DNA of 57,983 nucleotides from a virus. Location of the stretch: IMG/VR virus record IMGVR_UViG_3300045743_000846, positions 1 to 57,983 of that record. One strand, written 5' to 3'. Below the pieces are notes generated by a model that saw only the letters and a list, made by a program, of their open reading frames with translations, made no database searches and was not told the origin of the DNA. Position numbers and translations under genes: made by a program. Below, piece after piece: positions 7,487-17,076 of the stretch (position 1 is the stretch's first letter; every line of letters starts with the position of its first letter).

Positions 7487-8316
7487 CCGAAGTAAAAACC
7501 CTCAACTGGCCCACCATAGAGAAGGACTATCGCGCCGGAGTCAAATCCCTGCGCTCAATTGCGGCTGAACACGGTGTAACTGAAGGTGCCATTCGCAAGC
7601 GCGCCAAGCGCGATCAGTGGGAACGCGACCTGTCGCAACGGATCAAGGCCAAGGCCGATGACCTGGTACGCAGAGCCACGGTACGCGATTTGGTACGCGC
7701 AGAAACGGCGGTTACCGAGCGCGTACTGGTGGAAGTCAATGCCCAGGTGCAAAAAGATGTGATGATGGCGCACCGTAGCGACATCGGCAAAAGCCGCAAA
7801 TTGGCCATGACCCTGATGCGCGAACTGGAGTTGCAAACCGACAATTTGCCGTTGCTGGAACAGTTTGCCGAAATCATGTTCGCGCCGAACGACAAGGGGC
7901 AGGACAAGCAAAACGAGCTGTACCGCAAACTGATTTCGCTCTCTTCCCGCGCCTCCACCCTCAAAACCATGGCCGACGCCCTAAAAACCCTGATCCTGCT
8001 GGAACGGCAGGCGTTTGGGCTGGACAATTTGCAGGAGCAAGACAATGCCGGGGTGGAATCGGTGATTGCGCGCGTGATGGAAAAACATGGCGGGGCCGAA
8101 TTCGTGGAATCGGCGCAGATGGAATTGCCGTATGAGGAAGAAGAAACGCCCGATTCGGTGCCGGGTGGCTTTGTCGGTTCGGGCGATGCTGGCCAGACTG
8201 CGCCGGTTGACGATGCGGAAGATGCGGAGTGGGATGATGATTTTGTCACTGCTGTGGCTGATGAAGTGGCCGATGCGTTGCCCAACCGATTAGCCAACCG
8301 CGCCAACGCAGGCTAA
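7483..8316 (+). CDS. terS: Terminase small subunit
   Basis: Recognises the packaging site and recruits the large subunit. The N-terminus holds a small HTH (IEKDYRAGVKSLRSIAAEHGVTEGAIRKRAKRDQW, about residues 9-45), the standard DNA-binding start of phage small terminases. A central helical segment (about 50-200) would be the oligomerisation region, and the C-terminal ~60 residues are strongly acidic, as is common. The gene lies 3 nt upstream of the large-subunit ATG. Confidence 0.85.
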   Translation: MTEVKTLNWPTIEKDYRAGVKSLRSIAAEHGVTEGAIRKRAKRDQWERDLSQRIKAKADDLVRRATVRDLVRAETAVTERVLVEVNAQVQKDVMMAHRSDIGKSRKLAMTLMRELELQTDNLPLLEQFAEIMFAPNDKGQDKQNELYRKLISLSSRASTLKTMADALKTLILLERQAFGLDNLQEQDNAGVESVIARVMEKHGGAEFVESAQMELPYEEEETPDSVPGGFVGSGDAGQTAPVDDAEDAEWDDDFVTAVADEVADALPNRLANRANAG

Positions 8317-8319
8317 CCC

Positions 8320-9858
8320 ATGGCGATGCAAACCGAACAAAGCCGCGCCGAGGCACTGGAGCGCACCATTCACGCCTTGCGGCGCGATATGGTCTTGCAC
8401 TGTGAAACCTGCATGCACGTCCAAACCAAAGACGGCAAGCGGGTGCGATTGACGTTCAACCGTGCCCAGCGCCACATTCACCGGCTGATTGAAGAACAAA
8501 GAAAGCGCACCGGCAAGGTACGGGCGATTGTGCTAAAGGGGCGGCAACAAGGGGCTTCTACCTATATCGGTGCGCGCTTTTATTGTCGTTCCAGCATCAA
8601 TTTTGGCCAGAACGCCTTCATCGTGGCGCATGAACAAAAGGCGACCGACAATCTTTTTAGGATGGTCAAGCGCTACCACGCACTTAACCCGTTTTCGCCG
8701 TCAACCAGTGCTACCAATGCCAAGGAACTGGTGTTCGATAAGCTCGATGGCGGCTACAAGCTGGCGACAGCAGGCACCAAGGACGTTGGCCGTTCCAACA
8801 CCGCGCAATTGCTGCACGCTTCCGAATTTGCCTATTGGGACAATGCCCAATTGCATATGGCCGGTTTGGGCAATACCATTTCCGACTTGCCCGGCACGGA
8901 AATTATCATCGAATCGACCGCCAACGGCATTGGCGGCGCATTCCACAGCCTGTGGCAAGACGCCGAAGCCGGGCGCGGTGATTACATCCCGATCTTTGTG
9001 CCGTGGTTTTGGCAACCGGAATATCAGTCCCGCGTGCCAGCCGATTTTGCACTGACGCCGGACGATAGCAAGTATCAAGCCGCCTACGGCCTGAGCTTGG
9101 CCCAAATGGCATGGCGGCGCAGCAAAATTATTACCTATGGCCGGGGCTTTGAATGGCTGTTCGATCAAGAATATCCGGCTACCCCGGCCTTGGCATTCCG
9201 CAGTGCCACGCGTGACCCGCTGATCAATCCTACCACGGTGATGGCTGCCGTCAACAGCCGTTTTAAAGAGCGCTTTGGCGCGTTTGTGATTGGTTGCGAC
9301 CCGGCAGAATATGGCGATGACCGCACCGCCATCTGTTTCCGCCATGGCCGCACCGTCTTTAGAATTGAGTTTCACGAAAAAATGGGGCCGATGGAAGTGG
9401 CCGGTTTGCTGGCCCACTACTGGCGCAAGTTTAACCCTGATGCCTTGCTGGTGGACAAAATCGGCATCGGCAGCGGGATTGTCGGCAGGCTCAAGGAATT
9501 ACACATTCCGGTAATTGGGGTTAACTCTGCCGCCCGTGCCTACGACCACGAGACCTACGCCAATAAACGCGCCGAGATGTGGTACACGCTCAAGGAATGG
9601 TTAGAAGATGGCCCGAACCGCTTACCGAACAATGCCGCCCTGATTGCCGATTTGTCGGCACCGAGTTATAAATATAGCAGCAATGGCAGTCGCCTACTTG
9701 AATCCAAGGAAAGCATGAGAAAGCGCGGTATCCGTTCGCCCGATGGTGCCGATGCGCTGGCGCTCACCTTCGCCGAACCGGTGGTGCCGCGCGCCCTGCG
9801 TGAAACCCGACTTGGCGGGAGTGGCCAACATCAAGCCGCCAGCAATGCCGGGTACTAA
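8320..9858 (+). CDS. terL: Terminase large subunit (ATPase/nuclease)
   Basis: The DNA-packaging motor. A Walker A-like loop, VLKGRQQGAST, lies at about residues 71-81, and the segment HASEFAYWDN near 166-175 fits the Walker B/catalytic Glu region. The C-terminal RNase H-fold nuclease is visible as Asp327 in GCDPAEYGDDR, Asp379 in LLVDKIGIGSG and Asp475/Asp478 in SPDGADALAL. At 512 residues it has normal family length. Directly behind the small subunit and ahead of the portal, it marks the start of the head module. Confidence 0.95.
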   Translation: MAMQTEQSRAEALERTIHALRRDMVLHCETCMHVQTKDGKRVRLTFNRAQRHIHRLIEEQRKRTGKVRAIVLKGRQQGASTYIGARFYCRSSINFGQNAFIVAHEQKATDNLFRMVKRYHALNPFSPSTSATNAKELVFDKLDGGYKLATAGTKDVGRSNTAQLLHASEFAYWDNAQLHMAGLGNTISDLPGTEIIIESTANGIGGAFHSLWQDAEAGRGDYIPIFVPWFWQPEYQSRVPADFALTPDDSKYQAAYGLSLAQMAWRRSKIITYGRGFEWLFDQEYPATPALAFRSATRDPLINPTTVMAAVNSRFKERFGAFVIGCDPAEYGDDRTAICFRHGRTVFRIEFHEKMGPMEVAGLLAHYWRKFNPDALLVDKIGIGSGIVGRLKELHIPVIGVNSAARAYDHETYANKRAEMWYTLKEWLEDGPNRLPNNAALIADLSAPSYKYSSNGSRLLESKESMRKRGIRSPDGADALALTFAEPVVPRALRETRLGGSGQHQAASNAGY

Positions 9859-9977
9859 GCCCGCTGTCATCCGTGCGTGAACCACGCCTGCACTATTGTT
9901 TGCCCCGCTGTTGGCACTGATTTTTGCCCCGCTGTTTCCCCCCTGTTTTTGATGTCTGCACCAACCCACCCGAATCC

Positions 9978-12326
9978 ATGAATCCAACCCAAGCCGAACA
10001 AGAATACATCGCCGCCGCCACGCAAGGCATGATGGACAACAACCCGCGCGCCTACATCGCCCTTGATGCGCTCGGTAGCCTGTTGCTGGCCGAATTCCAT
10101 CAGGCGGTGCAGGAACGGCGCGACACCGAGCAGCGCTGGCTCAAGGATTTGCGCCAATACCGGGGCGTGTATGAGCCGGAAACCGAAGCCAAAATCGGCC
10201 CAAACCGTTCCAAAGCCTTTGTCCGGGCCACCCGGGTAAAAGTCAAGACAGCGGATGCACGCGTCACCGATTTACTGTTTCCGGCCAATTCCGAGCGTAA
10301 CTGGACAGCCGAACCGACGCCCGTACCCGCGATTGACCGCAGCACGCGCCGCCAGTTGATTGCCGCCTTGCGCGAAACCTTGCAGCGCCAGCCCAGCCAG
10401 TCAGAAATCGATGGCGCGATTGCCAAATGGGCCAAGGATGCGGCGCAGCGCATGACCCGCGTGATTGACGACCAACTGACCGAAGCGCGCTACAAAGACA
10501 CCGCCCGTAAAGTCTTGCATTCGGGCCACCTGTACGGCACCGGCATCTTGAAAGCGCCGCTGGTAGAGCGCAAAACCCGCACCAAATACCGGATGCAAAA
10601 AGGCGTTTGGCGCAGCAAAACCGAAGCGTATGTGGTGCCGTTCGTTGATTACGTGCCCTTGTGGCGCTTTTACCCGGACATGAGCGCCACCGAACTGGCC
10701 GAATGCCGCTATGTGTTTGAGCGGCACCTGATGACCCGTGCCCAATTGGCCAAACTGGCGAATAACCCCTCATTCGACGCCGATAAAATCCGCGCTACCA
10801 TCCTGAGCAACCCGCACGGCAGCCAAAGCCCGACCGAATACGACAGCGAAATCCGGCAAATCGGCGAGCGCAGTACCGGCAAAAACGATGGCCGCTACGA
10901 AGTACTGGAACGCTGGGGCTGGCTCGATGGCGAACTGTTGGCCGGGGCCGGGGTGGAGGTGCCAATTGAACGGATGCACGAAACCTTTTTTGCCAATTGC
11001 TGGCTGTTGCCCACTGGTGAAGTGTTAAAAATCGTACTGCAACCGATTAATGGCGTGACCTGGCCGTATCACCTGTACTACGCCGACAAAGACGAAACCA
11101 ATCTGTTTGGCGATGGCTTTGCTGCCATCATGCGCGACGATCAAACCATGATCAACGCCGGAACGCGTATGGTGCTGGACAATGCCGCCCTGACCGCCGG
11201 GCCACAGATCGAAGCCAATCTGCGTTTACTGTCTGCCACCGAGCAGGCCGACCAGATGTACCCCTTTAAAATTTGGGCCAGAAACGGAGAAGACCCCGGC
11301 ACCCCGGCGATTCGTGTATTGAATTTACCCAATGGCTTGGATACGCTGATGCCATTGATCAATATGTTCAAACTCAATGCCGATGATGTGACCGCCATTC
11401 CGCGCTACATGCAGGGAGAAAACGCCACCCAGGGCGCGGCGGGCACCGCTTCCGGCATGTCCATGTTGATGACCAATGCCAGCATCGTCATGAAGGATTT
11501 GATTACCAACTACGATGAAGGCGTCACCCGCACCTTCATTGAAGCGCTGTACCGCTGGAACATGCAATTTAACCCGGACAACCGCATCAAGGGCGATTTC
11601 GACATCAAGGCACGCGGCACTGCGTCACTGATGGCGAAAGAAGTGCGCGCCCAGCAGCTTGACCAATTCGCCGCCACCCTTGGCCCGGATGATGCACCGT
11701 ATATCAAACGCGAAGAACTGCTGCGCCAGCGCGCCGAAGCCCATGATTTGGCTTCCGTGATCAAAACCGAGCAAGAAGTCGCCATGGAGCAAAGTAGCGG
11801 TGCAGCCCAGCAGCAAGCGCAAGCCCAACAGCAGGCGCAACAGATGCAGCAGCAAGCGCAGCAACTGCAAATGGCGCAGGCACAACTTAGCTTAACCAAG
11901 ATGCAAGCCGAAGTCGATAAACTGAATGCCGAAGTTGACCGCATCCGCGCTGTGGCGCTTAAAACCAAGGTTGAAGCGGCCTATGCCGGGATGCAGGCCG
12001 GTGGCGTGGCGACTGAGCGGCCCACCATTGCCCCGGCAGGGGATGCGATTTTACTGGCGGCAGGCTGGCAGGCGGCGCTACCGGCGCAGGGGGCGGCAGG
12101 TGATGGCGCAGTAGGCAATGGAGCAGCGGCAAATGACATGGCGGGGAATGGCACAGGCGCAGCGCCAGCCCTTGCCGATAACGGCTTGCCCACCCCGCCC
12201 GCCATGCCGGATGCTGGCACACCCGCTATCACGCCAGTGCTACCGACCAGCGCACAGGCCGGGGCCAATGTCGGCGAACGGCACGGCATCGAAACTGCGC
12301 GCATTGAAGCGACCAACCCGGCATAA
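9978..12326 (+). CDS. Portal protein
   Basis: A 782-residue portal of the podovirus type: the dodecameric ring through which DNA enters and leaves the head. Supporting features are its position after terL, its length, an early HSGHLYGTGILK segment, FKLNADDVTAIPRYMQG followed by GAAGTASGMSMLM, and a C-terminal helical barrel region rich in Gln/Ala (about 610-680) with the coiled coil TKMQAEVDKLNAEVDRIR. The frame is open to 9924, but the ATG at 9978 gives the usual polar N-terminus. The C-terminal ~130 residues are Ala/Gly/Pro-rich. Part of the Gln-rich coil is copied in the small gene at 12419. Confidence 0.88.
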   Translation: MNPTQAEQEYIAAATQGMMDNNPRAYIALDALGSLLLAEFHQAVQERRDTEQRWLKDLRQYRGVYEPETEAKIGPNRSKAFVRATRVKVKTADARVTDLLFPANSERNWTAEPTPVPAIDRSTRRQLIAALRETLQRQPSQSEIDGAIAKWAKDAAQRMTRVIDDQLTEARYKDTARKVLHSGHLYGTGILKAPLVERKTRTKYRMQKGVWRSKTEAYVVPFVDYVPLWRFYPDMSATELAECRYVFERHLMTRAQLAKLANNPSFDADKIRATILSNPHGSQSPTEYDSEIRQIGERSTGKNDGRYEVLERWGWLDGELLAGAGVEVPIERMHETFFANCWLLPTGEVLKIVLQPINGVTWPYHLYYADKDETNLFGDGFAAIMRDDQTMINAGTRMVLDNAALTAGPQIEANLRLLSATEQADQMYPFKIWARNGEDPGTPAIRVLNLPNGLDTLMPLINMFKLNADDVTAIPRYMQGENATQGAAGTASGMSMLMTNASIVMKDLITNYDEGVTRTFIEALYRWNMQFNPDNRIKGDFDIKARGTASLMAKEVRAQQLDQFAATLGPDDAPYIKREELLRQRAEAHDLASVIKTEQEVAMEQSSGAAQQQAQAQQQAQQMQQQAQQLQMAQAQLSLTKMQAEVDKLNAEVDRIRAVALKTKVEAAYAGMQAGGVATERPTIAPAGDAILLAAGWQAALPAQGAAGDGAVGNGAAANDMAGNGTGAAPALADNGLPTPPAMPDAGTPAITPVLPTSAQAGANVGERHGIETARIEATNPA

Positions 12327-12418
12327 AGCGCGACATGCGCCGCCAAACAACGCCGCGCTTATCTACCGCTTATCTGCCGCTCATCCACCAAGTTATCACC
12401 CAACTGACAAGGATAATC

Positions 12419-12628
12419 ATGACCACAGCCTGTTATGGCGACATTTCGCCGCGCACCATGGCTTTTGTAGAAAAACCGGGGATTCAGAAACACACCATCC
12501 AACACATGGTGTTACAACGGCTTGAAGTGCGGGATACGCAACTTAAAATGATTCAAATGCAAGCTGAAATCGATAGGCTGAAGGCAGAAGTCGAACGCCG
12601 CCGCATCGAACCAACCACGGCAGCATAA
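12419..12628 (+). CDS. Capsid N-arm/portal coiled-coil chimera (69 aa)
   Basis: Residues 1-40 resemble the N-terminus of the major capsid protein (shared YGDISPRT, EK, I, MVL, R at matching spacing), and residues ~42-62 (KMIQMQAEIDRLKAEVERRR) resemble the portal's C-terminal coil. The similarity is visible in the DNA, including the leader CTGACAAGGA (12404-12413 and 14041-14050). The gene has the same Shine-Dalgarno context as the capsid gene, no internal stops, and sits between portal and scaffold. A head-assembly linker or size-control factor is possible; a neutral recombination scar that is still translated is the alternative. Confidence 0.7.
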   Translation: MTTACYGDISPRTMAFVEKPGIQKHTIQHMVLQRLEVRDTQLKMIQMQAEIDRLKAEVERRRIEPTTAA

Positions 12629-12636
12629 GACGGCCC

Positions 12637-12885
12637 ATGCTCACCACACCCGAACAACGCCGCGTCAACTTGCAGGCGACCAGCACCGATTTTGTGGCCT
12701 TCCGCAACAGTGCGCAAACTCGTGAACTGGTGGCCCTGTTGGATGCCATGATCGATCAATACCACGCCGATTTGGCCAGCGTCAAGCCGGAACGGTTGCT
12801 GTATGTGCAGGGCGCACTGGCCCAAGTGATGGCGCTACGTGCGCTGGCCTGTAGCGACAGTTTGCACTTGTCGCCGCTGATTTGA
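12637..12885 (+). CDS. Small head-module protein, unknown (82 aa)
   Basis: Not recognised. It is a predicted all-helical protein (RRVNLQATSTDFVAFRNS, then TRELVALLDAMIDQYHADL, then YVQGALAQVMALRAL). It begins 8 nt after the preceding stop and is followed by a terminator. Small helical proteins commonly sit between portal and scaffold in podovirus-like prophages. Confidence 0.6.
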   Translation: MLTTPEQRRVNLQATSTDFVAFRNSAQTRELVALLDAMIDQYHADLASVKPERLLYVQGALAQVMALRALACSDSLHLSPLI

Positions 12886-12929
12886 GGCACGGCAAGGCAC
12901 GCCACCCGCTTTTATTGTTTTATCCACCG

Positions 12930-12953
12930 ACCCGCCCATGGCGGGTTTTTTTA
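12930..12953 (+). terminator. Terminator upstream of the scaffold gene
   Basis: ACCCGCC (12930-12936), loop CAT, GGCGGGT (12940-12946), then a T tract to 12953. The sequence from GCGGG through the T tract to GAGGAACCCATGC is nearly repeated at 21006-21045 ahead of the holin gene. Confidence 0.75.
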
Positions 12954-12975
12954 TTGTTTGACCCATGAGGAACCC

Positions 12976-13902
12976 ATGCGAAATGAAGAATCCGACCTGC
13001 CCGACCATGACGCCGAATTTGCTGCCGAATTCAACCGGGACGAGCCAAGCGGCACGCCGCCGTCAGCCGGGGCAACGAGCGCGCCGCCAGCGGCTGATAC
13101 CGGCAAAAAATCGAAGACCGCCAAAAAGCCGCGCCAGAAGGTAGGCGATAGCCATATGGCCGAGGCTGGACAAATGGCCCATGAACCGATGCAGGCGGGC
13201 AATGCCGCAAAAATGGCGATGCAGCACGCCGATGAAGCCAAGCGCCTGATGCAAATGGAAGCAAGCTTGCAGGCACGCGCGCGCGAGCTGGATAGCCGGG
13301 AAGCAGCGATGAAGCGGCACGACGGCAAAGCCGGGATGGACAAATCCGGGGCGGGCGGCATGCCAGATGACCATTCCACCGACCCGGCAAGCGACCAAGC
13401 CGACGACCCGATGGCCATCCTTTCCGCTGAATTTGGGGCCGATTTCGGCGATCTGCTGACTCGCGCCATTATCCAAATCTGCCAGCAACAAATCGGCCAC
13501 GGCATGAACAGCCTTGACGCCAAGGTTGAGAGTTTGATTGCCCACCTGAGCCAGGAGCGCCAGCAAAACCACTTGCAAACCATTGCCGCCAGCCACAAGG
13601 ATTTTATGGAAATCGTTGATTCCCCGGCCTTTATGGAGTGGAAAAGCGAACAGGACGCCAGCGGCCAAGCCGATATCGCGCGCGTGATGGAACAAGGCAG
13701 CGCGCAAGAAATCATCGCCATGCTGACCCGGTTTAAGCAGGATCAAGCCGATGACGACGATGATGATGGAAATGCCACCGCTCACGCCAGCGCGCACGAC
13801 CCGGCCATGGCGGCTGCCGAAGGCGTGCGCTCCTCTGGTATCCGTCTGCCCAAAGCCCCCAGTGCGGCAGATGATTTTGCGGCTGCCTGGAACGAAGCCT
13901 GA
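12976..13902 (+). CDS. Scaffolding protein candidate
   Basis: A 308-residue, highly charged, mostly helical protein located directly before the major capsid gene, the usual scaffold position. It has an acidic N-terminus, a Lys-rich patch (GKKSKTAKKPRQK), helices rich in Met/Ala/Glu (about 55-115), a middle segment (MAILSAEFGADFGDLL, then LSQERQQNHLQTIAASHKDFMEIVDSPAFMEW) and an Asp-run near residue 262. No protease motif was seen. The ATG at 12976 is chosen over TTG 12958 because GAGGAA precedes it at proper spacing. The family is not named from sequence; the role is inferred from position and composition. Confidence 0.7.
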   Translation: MRNEESDLPDHDAEFAAEFNRDEPSGTPPSAGATSAPPAADTGKKSKTAKKPRQKVGDSHMAEAGQMAHEPMQAGNAAKMAMQHADEAKRLMQMEASLQARARELDSREAAMKRHDGKAGMDKSGAGGMPDDHSTDPASDQADDPMAILSAEFGADFGDLLTRAIIQICQQQIGHGMNSLDAKVESLIAHLSQERQQNHLQTIAASHKDFMEIVDSPAFMEWKSEQDASGQADIARVMEQGSAQEIIAMLTRFKQDQADDDDDDGNATAHASAHDPAMAAAEGVRSSGIRLPKAPSAADDFAAAWNEA

Positions 13903-14056
13903 ACCAACATCGACCCGGATTGGGCAGTAAGCCGGGCCACGCCGAGGCACCAAGCAACGCCCCAAGTAACGCTCCACCGCAAGCAGCAGCCAGCGCCGTA
14001 CCCGGCTGTTTTCCCGCTTGTTTTTTCACTTATCCCCCACCTGACAAGGACACTCT

Positions 14057-15058
14057 ATGGCCACAACCAGCTATGGCGATATTTCGCCGCGTACCGCCGC
14101 CTACGCAGAAAAGGAATTACTCAAACGCGCCATCCCGTTCATGGTCTTGGAACGCTTTGGCCAAAGCAAGCAATTGCCGAGCAACAAAACCAAAACCGTG
14201 GTATTTCGCCGTTATAACGCACTCGACACCACCCCGACCGCCTTAGTGGAAGGCGTTACCCCCGGTTCGCAAAGCATGACTTCCACCGATGTCACTTGCG
14301 TGCTGACCCAATACGGTTCCCGCATCACGATTACCGACGTGATCATGGATACCCATGAAGATGAGGTATTGAACGAAGCGATTGAAATGTTGGGTGAACA
14401 AGCGCCGCAAGTGATCGAACGCATGCGCTTTGGCGTATTGCGTGCAGGCACCAATGTGGTGTACGGCAACGGGGCCAGCCGCTCTGCCGTGAATACCCCG
14501 ATTACGCTGGCAGCACAGCGGCGCGTGGTCAAAGCCTTAAAACGGCAAAACGCCGAGCAAATCACCAAGGTGATTAAATCTACCCCGGCTTGGGGCACCG
14601 AAGCGGTGGCCAAAAGCTATATTGGCCTGATCCACCCGGACATGGAACCCGATGTGCGCAATATGATTGGGGCCGATGGCAAATCGGTGTTTGTCCCGGT
14701 GGAAAAATACGGTTCGATGGTGCCCTATGAAAACGAAATCGGCAAGGTGGATGATGTGCGCTATCTGTCATCCACCATTTTTACGCCGTTTTTGGATGCA
14801 GGCGGGGCCAAGGGCTTGATGACTTCCACGGGCGGCACCAATGCCGATGTGTATTCGGCACTGTTCATCGGGGCCAATGCCTATGGCGTGGTGGCATTAA
14901 AGGGCATGTTTGCCATGACGCCGTTGGTGGTCAACCCGAAACCGTCCGACTCCGACCCACTGGCCCAGCGTGGCCATGTCGGCTGGAAAGCGTTTCAGGG
15001 CGCGGTGATTCTCAACGATGCATGGATGTGCCGGGGCGAATTTGCCGTGACGGCCTAA
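14057..15058 (+). CDS. Major capsid protein
   Basis: A 333-residue product consistent with an N4-gp56-like or related HK97-fold capsid: an N-terminal arm (YGDISPRTAAYAEKELLKRA), then TKTVVFRRYNALD, VLTQYGSRITITDVIMDTHED, a central VVKALKRQNAEQITKVI helix, and LIHPDMEPDVRNM. The start has a good site (GACAAGGACACTCT then ATG) and the gene sits between scaffold and a small structural gene. The first ~40 codons and the leader are partly copied at 12404-12540. Family is suggested by pattern only; the role is strongly supported by position and length. Confidence 0.85.
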   Translation: MATTSYGDISPRTAAYAEKELLKRAIPFMVLERFGQSKQLPSNKTKTVVFRRYNALDTTPTALVEGVTPGSQSMTSTDVTCVLTQYGSRITITDVIMDTHEDEVLNEAIEMLGEQAPQVIERMRFGVLRAGTNVVYGNGASRSAVNTPITLAAQRRVVKALKRQNAEQITKVIKSTPAWGTEAVAKSYIGLIHPDMEPDVRNMIGADGKSVFVPVEKYGSMVPYENEIGKVDDVRYLSSTIFTPFLDAGGAKGLMTSTGGTNADVYSALFIGANAYGVVALKGMFAMTPLVVNPKPSDSDPLAQRGHVGWKAFQGAVILNDAWMCRGEFAVTA

Positions 15059-15126
15059 GCCTGACGTTTTGATTCACCCATTCCACGTTTCTCCATTCCC
15101 ATTCATTTTTATCCCCAAGGAACCCT

Positions 15127-15615
15127 ATGACCCAACAAGAGAGCAGCATTACCACGCTTGACGATGATGAAGACAACCCCAACCACGGCAACCTCAACCA
15201 CGGACAGCCCGATGACGAGGCGCAAGACGAACACGGCAACGAACACATTGCAGTGGCCGACCATGGCGACCGGATGTGCGGCAGGCGCATGGAGCTGGTG
15301 CTACACGCCGGGGAAGGCGAAGCGGGCCGTCAAGCCGCGTTTATCGGGATTAACACCCATGGTTTTAACATTCCGCGCTCGGTCAAGGTATCGGTGCCGG
15401 TGGAAGTGGTGGAAATTATCGAAAACGCCACCATGACCATTTACGAACAGATAGGAGAAAAGATTTATGAGCGCGAAGTGAAGCGCTTTTCTTATACGGC
15501 GCGGCCCTTGCCCAACCCGGCCTCTGCCGACAAGGCAGGTCTGGCCAAATCCGGCAAGGGCCAAAGTGCCAGCCAGCGCAGCGTATCCGGTAAAAAATCC
15601 GGTCAGGGCCGCTGA
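15127..15615 (+). CDS. Structural protein downstream of the capsid, unknown
   Basis: A 162-residue product with an acidic, His-rich N-terminus (to about residue 50), a central beta-rich stretch (RMELVLHAGEGEAGRQAAFIGINTHGFNIPRSVKVSVPVEVVEII in outline) and a basic Ser/Lys/Gly tail. Its position right after the capsid fits a head decoration or completion protein. AAGGAAC precedes the ATG. Not recognised as a named family. Confidence 0.65.
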   Translation: MTQQESSITTLDDDEDNPNHGNLNHGQPDDEAQDEHGNEHIAVADHGDRMCGRRMELVLHAGEGEAGRQAAFIGINTHGFNIPRSVKVSVPVEVVEIIENATMTIYEQIGEKIYEREVKRFSYTARPLPNPASADKAGLAKSGKGQSASQRSVSGKKSGQGR

Positions 15616-15617
15616 TC

Positions 15618-16253
15618 ATGGCGCAACTGGCTGAATTTTTACCGTATGTGCTGCCATATGCGGCAGGCTGTTCTGCGCCGCTGGCAGAACAGCAAATCCG
15701 GCAAATCTGCATCGACTTTTGTATGCATGTGCCGGTGGTGCAGCTTACGCTTGACCCGCTCGACTTATTGGCCGGACAGCGTGAGTATGATATCGATAGC
15801 CCGCCCGGCAGTGAAACCAGCGACATTTTACAGGCGTGGTTTCAAGGCCAGCCCTTGCCGATTGTTAGCGGCAAGTCCGGTGCAGGGCCGTGGTTTGCAC
15901 CGAACGCCACGCCCGGGCCACCGCTGGCACTGCGCCAGCGTGCCGCCAACACCTTTGAACTGGATCGTGCGCCCGCAGAAAGCCTGTCGCAAGCGTTGAT
16001 TTTGCAGATTGCCACCCGACCCAGCCGCAACAGCAATCAAATTGCCGATATTTTGTTCAACGATTATGCCTATGGCATCGGTCAGGGTGTGGTGGCGCGC
16101 CTGCTGATGATGCCGGGCCATTCCTTTAGTAATCCGGGCATGGCGGCCTACTACCACAGCGAGTATTTACGGGTACGGGCCGAAGCCCGCATCCGGGTAG
16201 CACGCGATTTTAACCCGGTGGCGCTACGGGTTGCGCCACGCGCTTTTGCCTGA
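15618..16253 (+). CDS. Head-tail connector candidate
   Basis: A 211-residue protein starting 2 nt after the previous stop. The pattern AEFLPYVLPYAAGCSAPLAEQQIRQICIDFC at the N-terminus is a helical start seen in podovirus adaptor-like proteins; the central part is beta-rich and the C-terminal helix (YYHSEYLRVRAEARIRVARDF) is basic. It precedes a second adaptor-like gene. No motif fixes the function. Confidence 0.6.
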   Translation: MAQLAEFLPYVLPYAAGCSAPLAEQQIRQICIDFCMHVPVVQLTLDPLDLLAGQREYDIDSPPGSETSDILQAWFQGQPLPIVSGKSGAGPWFAPNATPGPPLALRQRAANTFELDRAPAESLSQALILQIATRPSRNSNQIADILFNDYAYGIGQGVVARLLMMPGHSFSNPGMAAYYHSEYLRVRAEARIRVARDFNPVALRVAPRAFA

Positions 16254-16331
16254 ATCTGCCCTGCAATCGTTTCAGAAGCGTCCCGCAATTCTCCCTGAAT
16301 CATCCTTCAATCCAAACCCCAAGGAATCATC

Positions 16332-16991
16332 ATGCCCCTTGTTACCGTAGCGGCCACGCTCGCGCGCGCCGCCACCTTGCTGCAAGATGTCAGCAACATC
16401 CGCTGGCCGCAAGCTGAATTGCTCGATTGGCTAAACGATGGCCAGCGTGACATTGTTCTCAAAAAGCCCAATGCCAGCGTTAAAAACAGCGCTTTGCCCC
16501 TGCAAGCGGGCACCAAACAAAGCTTGCCAGCCGATGGCGTGCAATTAATCGACATCGTGCGCAACCTGCCCGGTGAGGCGATTCGGTTGGTCAGCCGGGA
16601 AATTCTCGATGCTCAGGTGCCCAACTGGCACAGCAGCACAGCCAGCAGCAGCGTAAAGCACTACTGCTATAGCGAGCTGGACTTAAAAAACTTCTATGTC
16701 TGGCCACCCAACAATGGCAACGGCACGGTGGAATTGATCTATAGCGCAGCACCGGCCAATGCCAGCTTGAACGGGGTGATATCGGTCGATGACATTTACC
16801 AATCGGTCTTGCTCGATTACATCCTGTACCGCGCTTGGAGCAAGGATGCCGAATATGCCTCCGACCCGGCGCGCGCGGCGGCGCATTATGCGGCATTTGT
16901 CAATGCCTTGGGCAGCAAAGCCCAGGTGGAAATGGGTGCATCGCCCAATGCCATGGCAAGTGGCAATCCGAATGTGGTGCGGCACGGTTAG
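16332..16991 (+). CDS. Phage adaptor protein (DUF6682-like)
   Basis: A 219-residue protein with a recognisable adaptor pattern: LLQDVSNIRWPQAELLDWLNDGQRDIV near the N-terminus, a middle beta region (YCYSELDLKNFYVWPP) and LLDYILYRAWSKDAEYA near residue 158-174. Proteins like this form the ring between portal and tail in podoviruses. CCAAGGAATC precedes the ATG. It fits the connector slot between the capsid and tail genes. Confidence 0.72.
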   Translation: MPLVTVAATLARAATLLQDVSNIRWPQAELLDWLNDGQRDIVLKKPNASVKNSALPLQAGTKQSLPADGVQLIDIVRNLPGEAIRLVSREILDAQVPNWHSSTASSSVKHYCYSELDLKNFYVWPPNNGNGTVELIYSAAPANASLNGVISVDDIYQSVLLDYILYRAWSKDAEYASDPARAAAHYAAFVNALGSKAQVEMGASPNAMASGNPNVVRHG

Positions 16992-17076
16992 CCGGTAGCC
17001 GCTTTACCCCGCATTACCCCGCTTTTACTTCGCTTTCCGCCCCAATTTCATTGCTTACCTTGCAAAGGATTAATCC

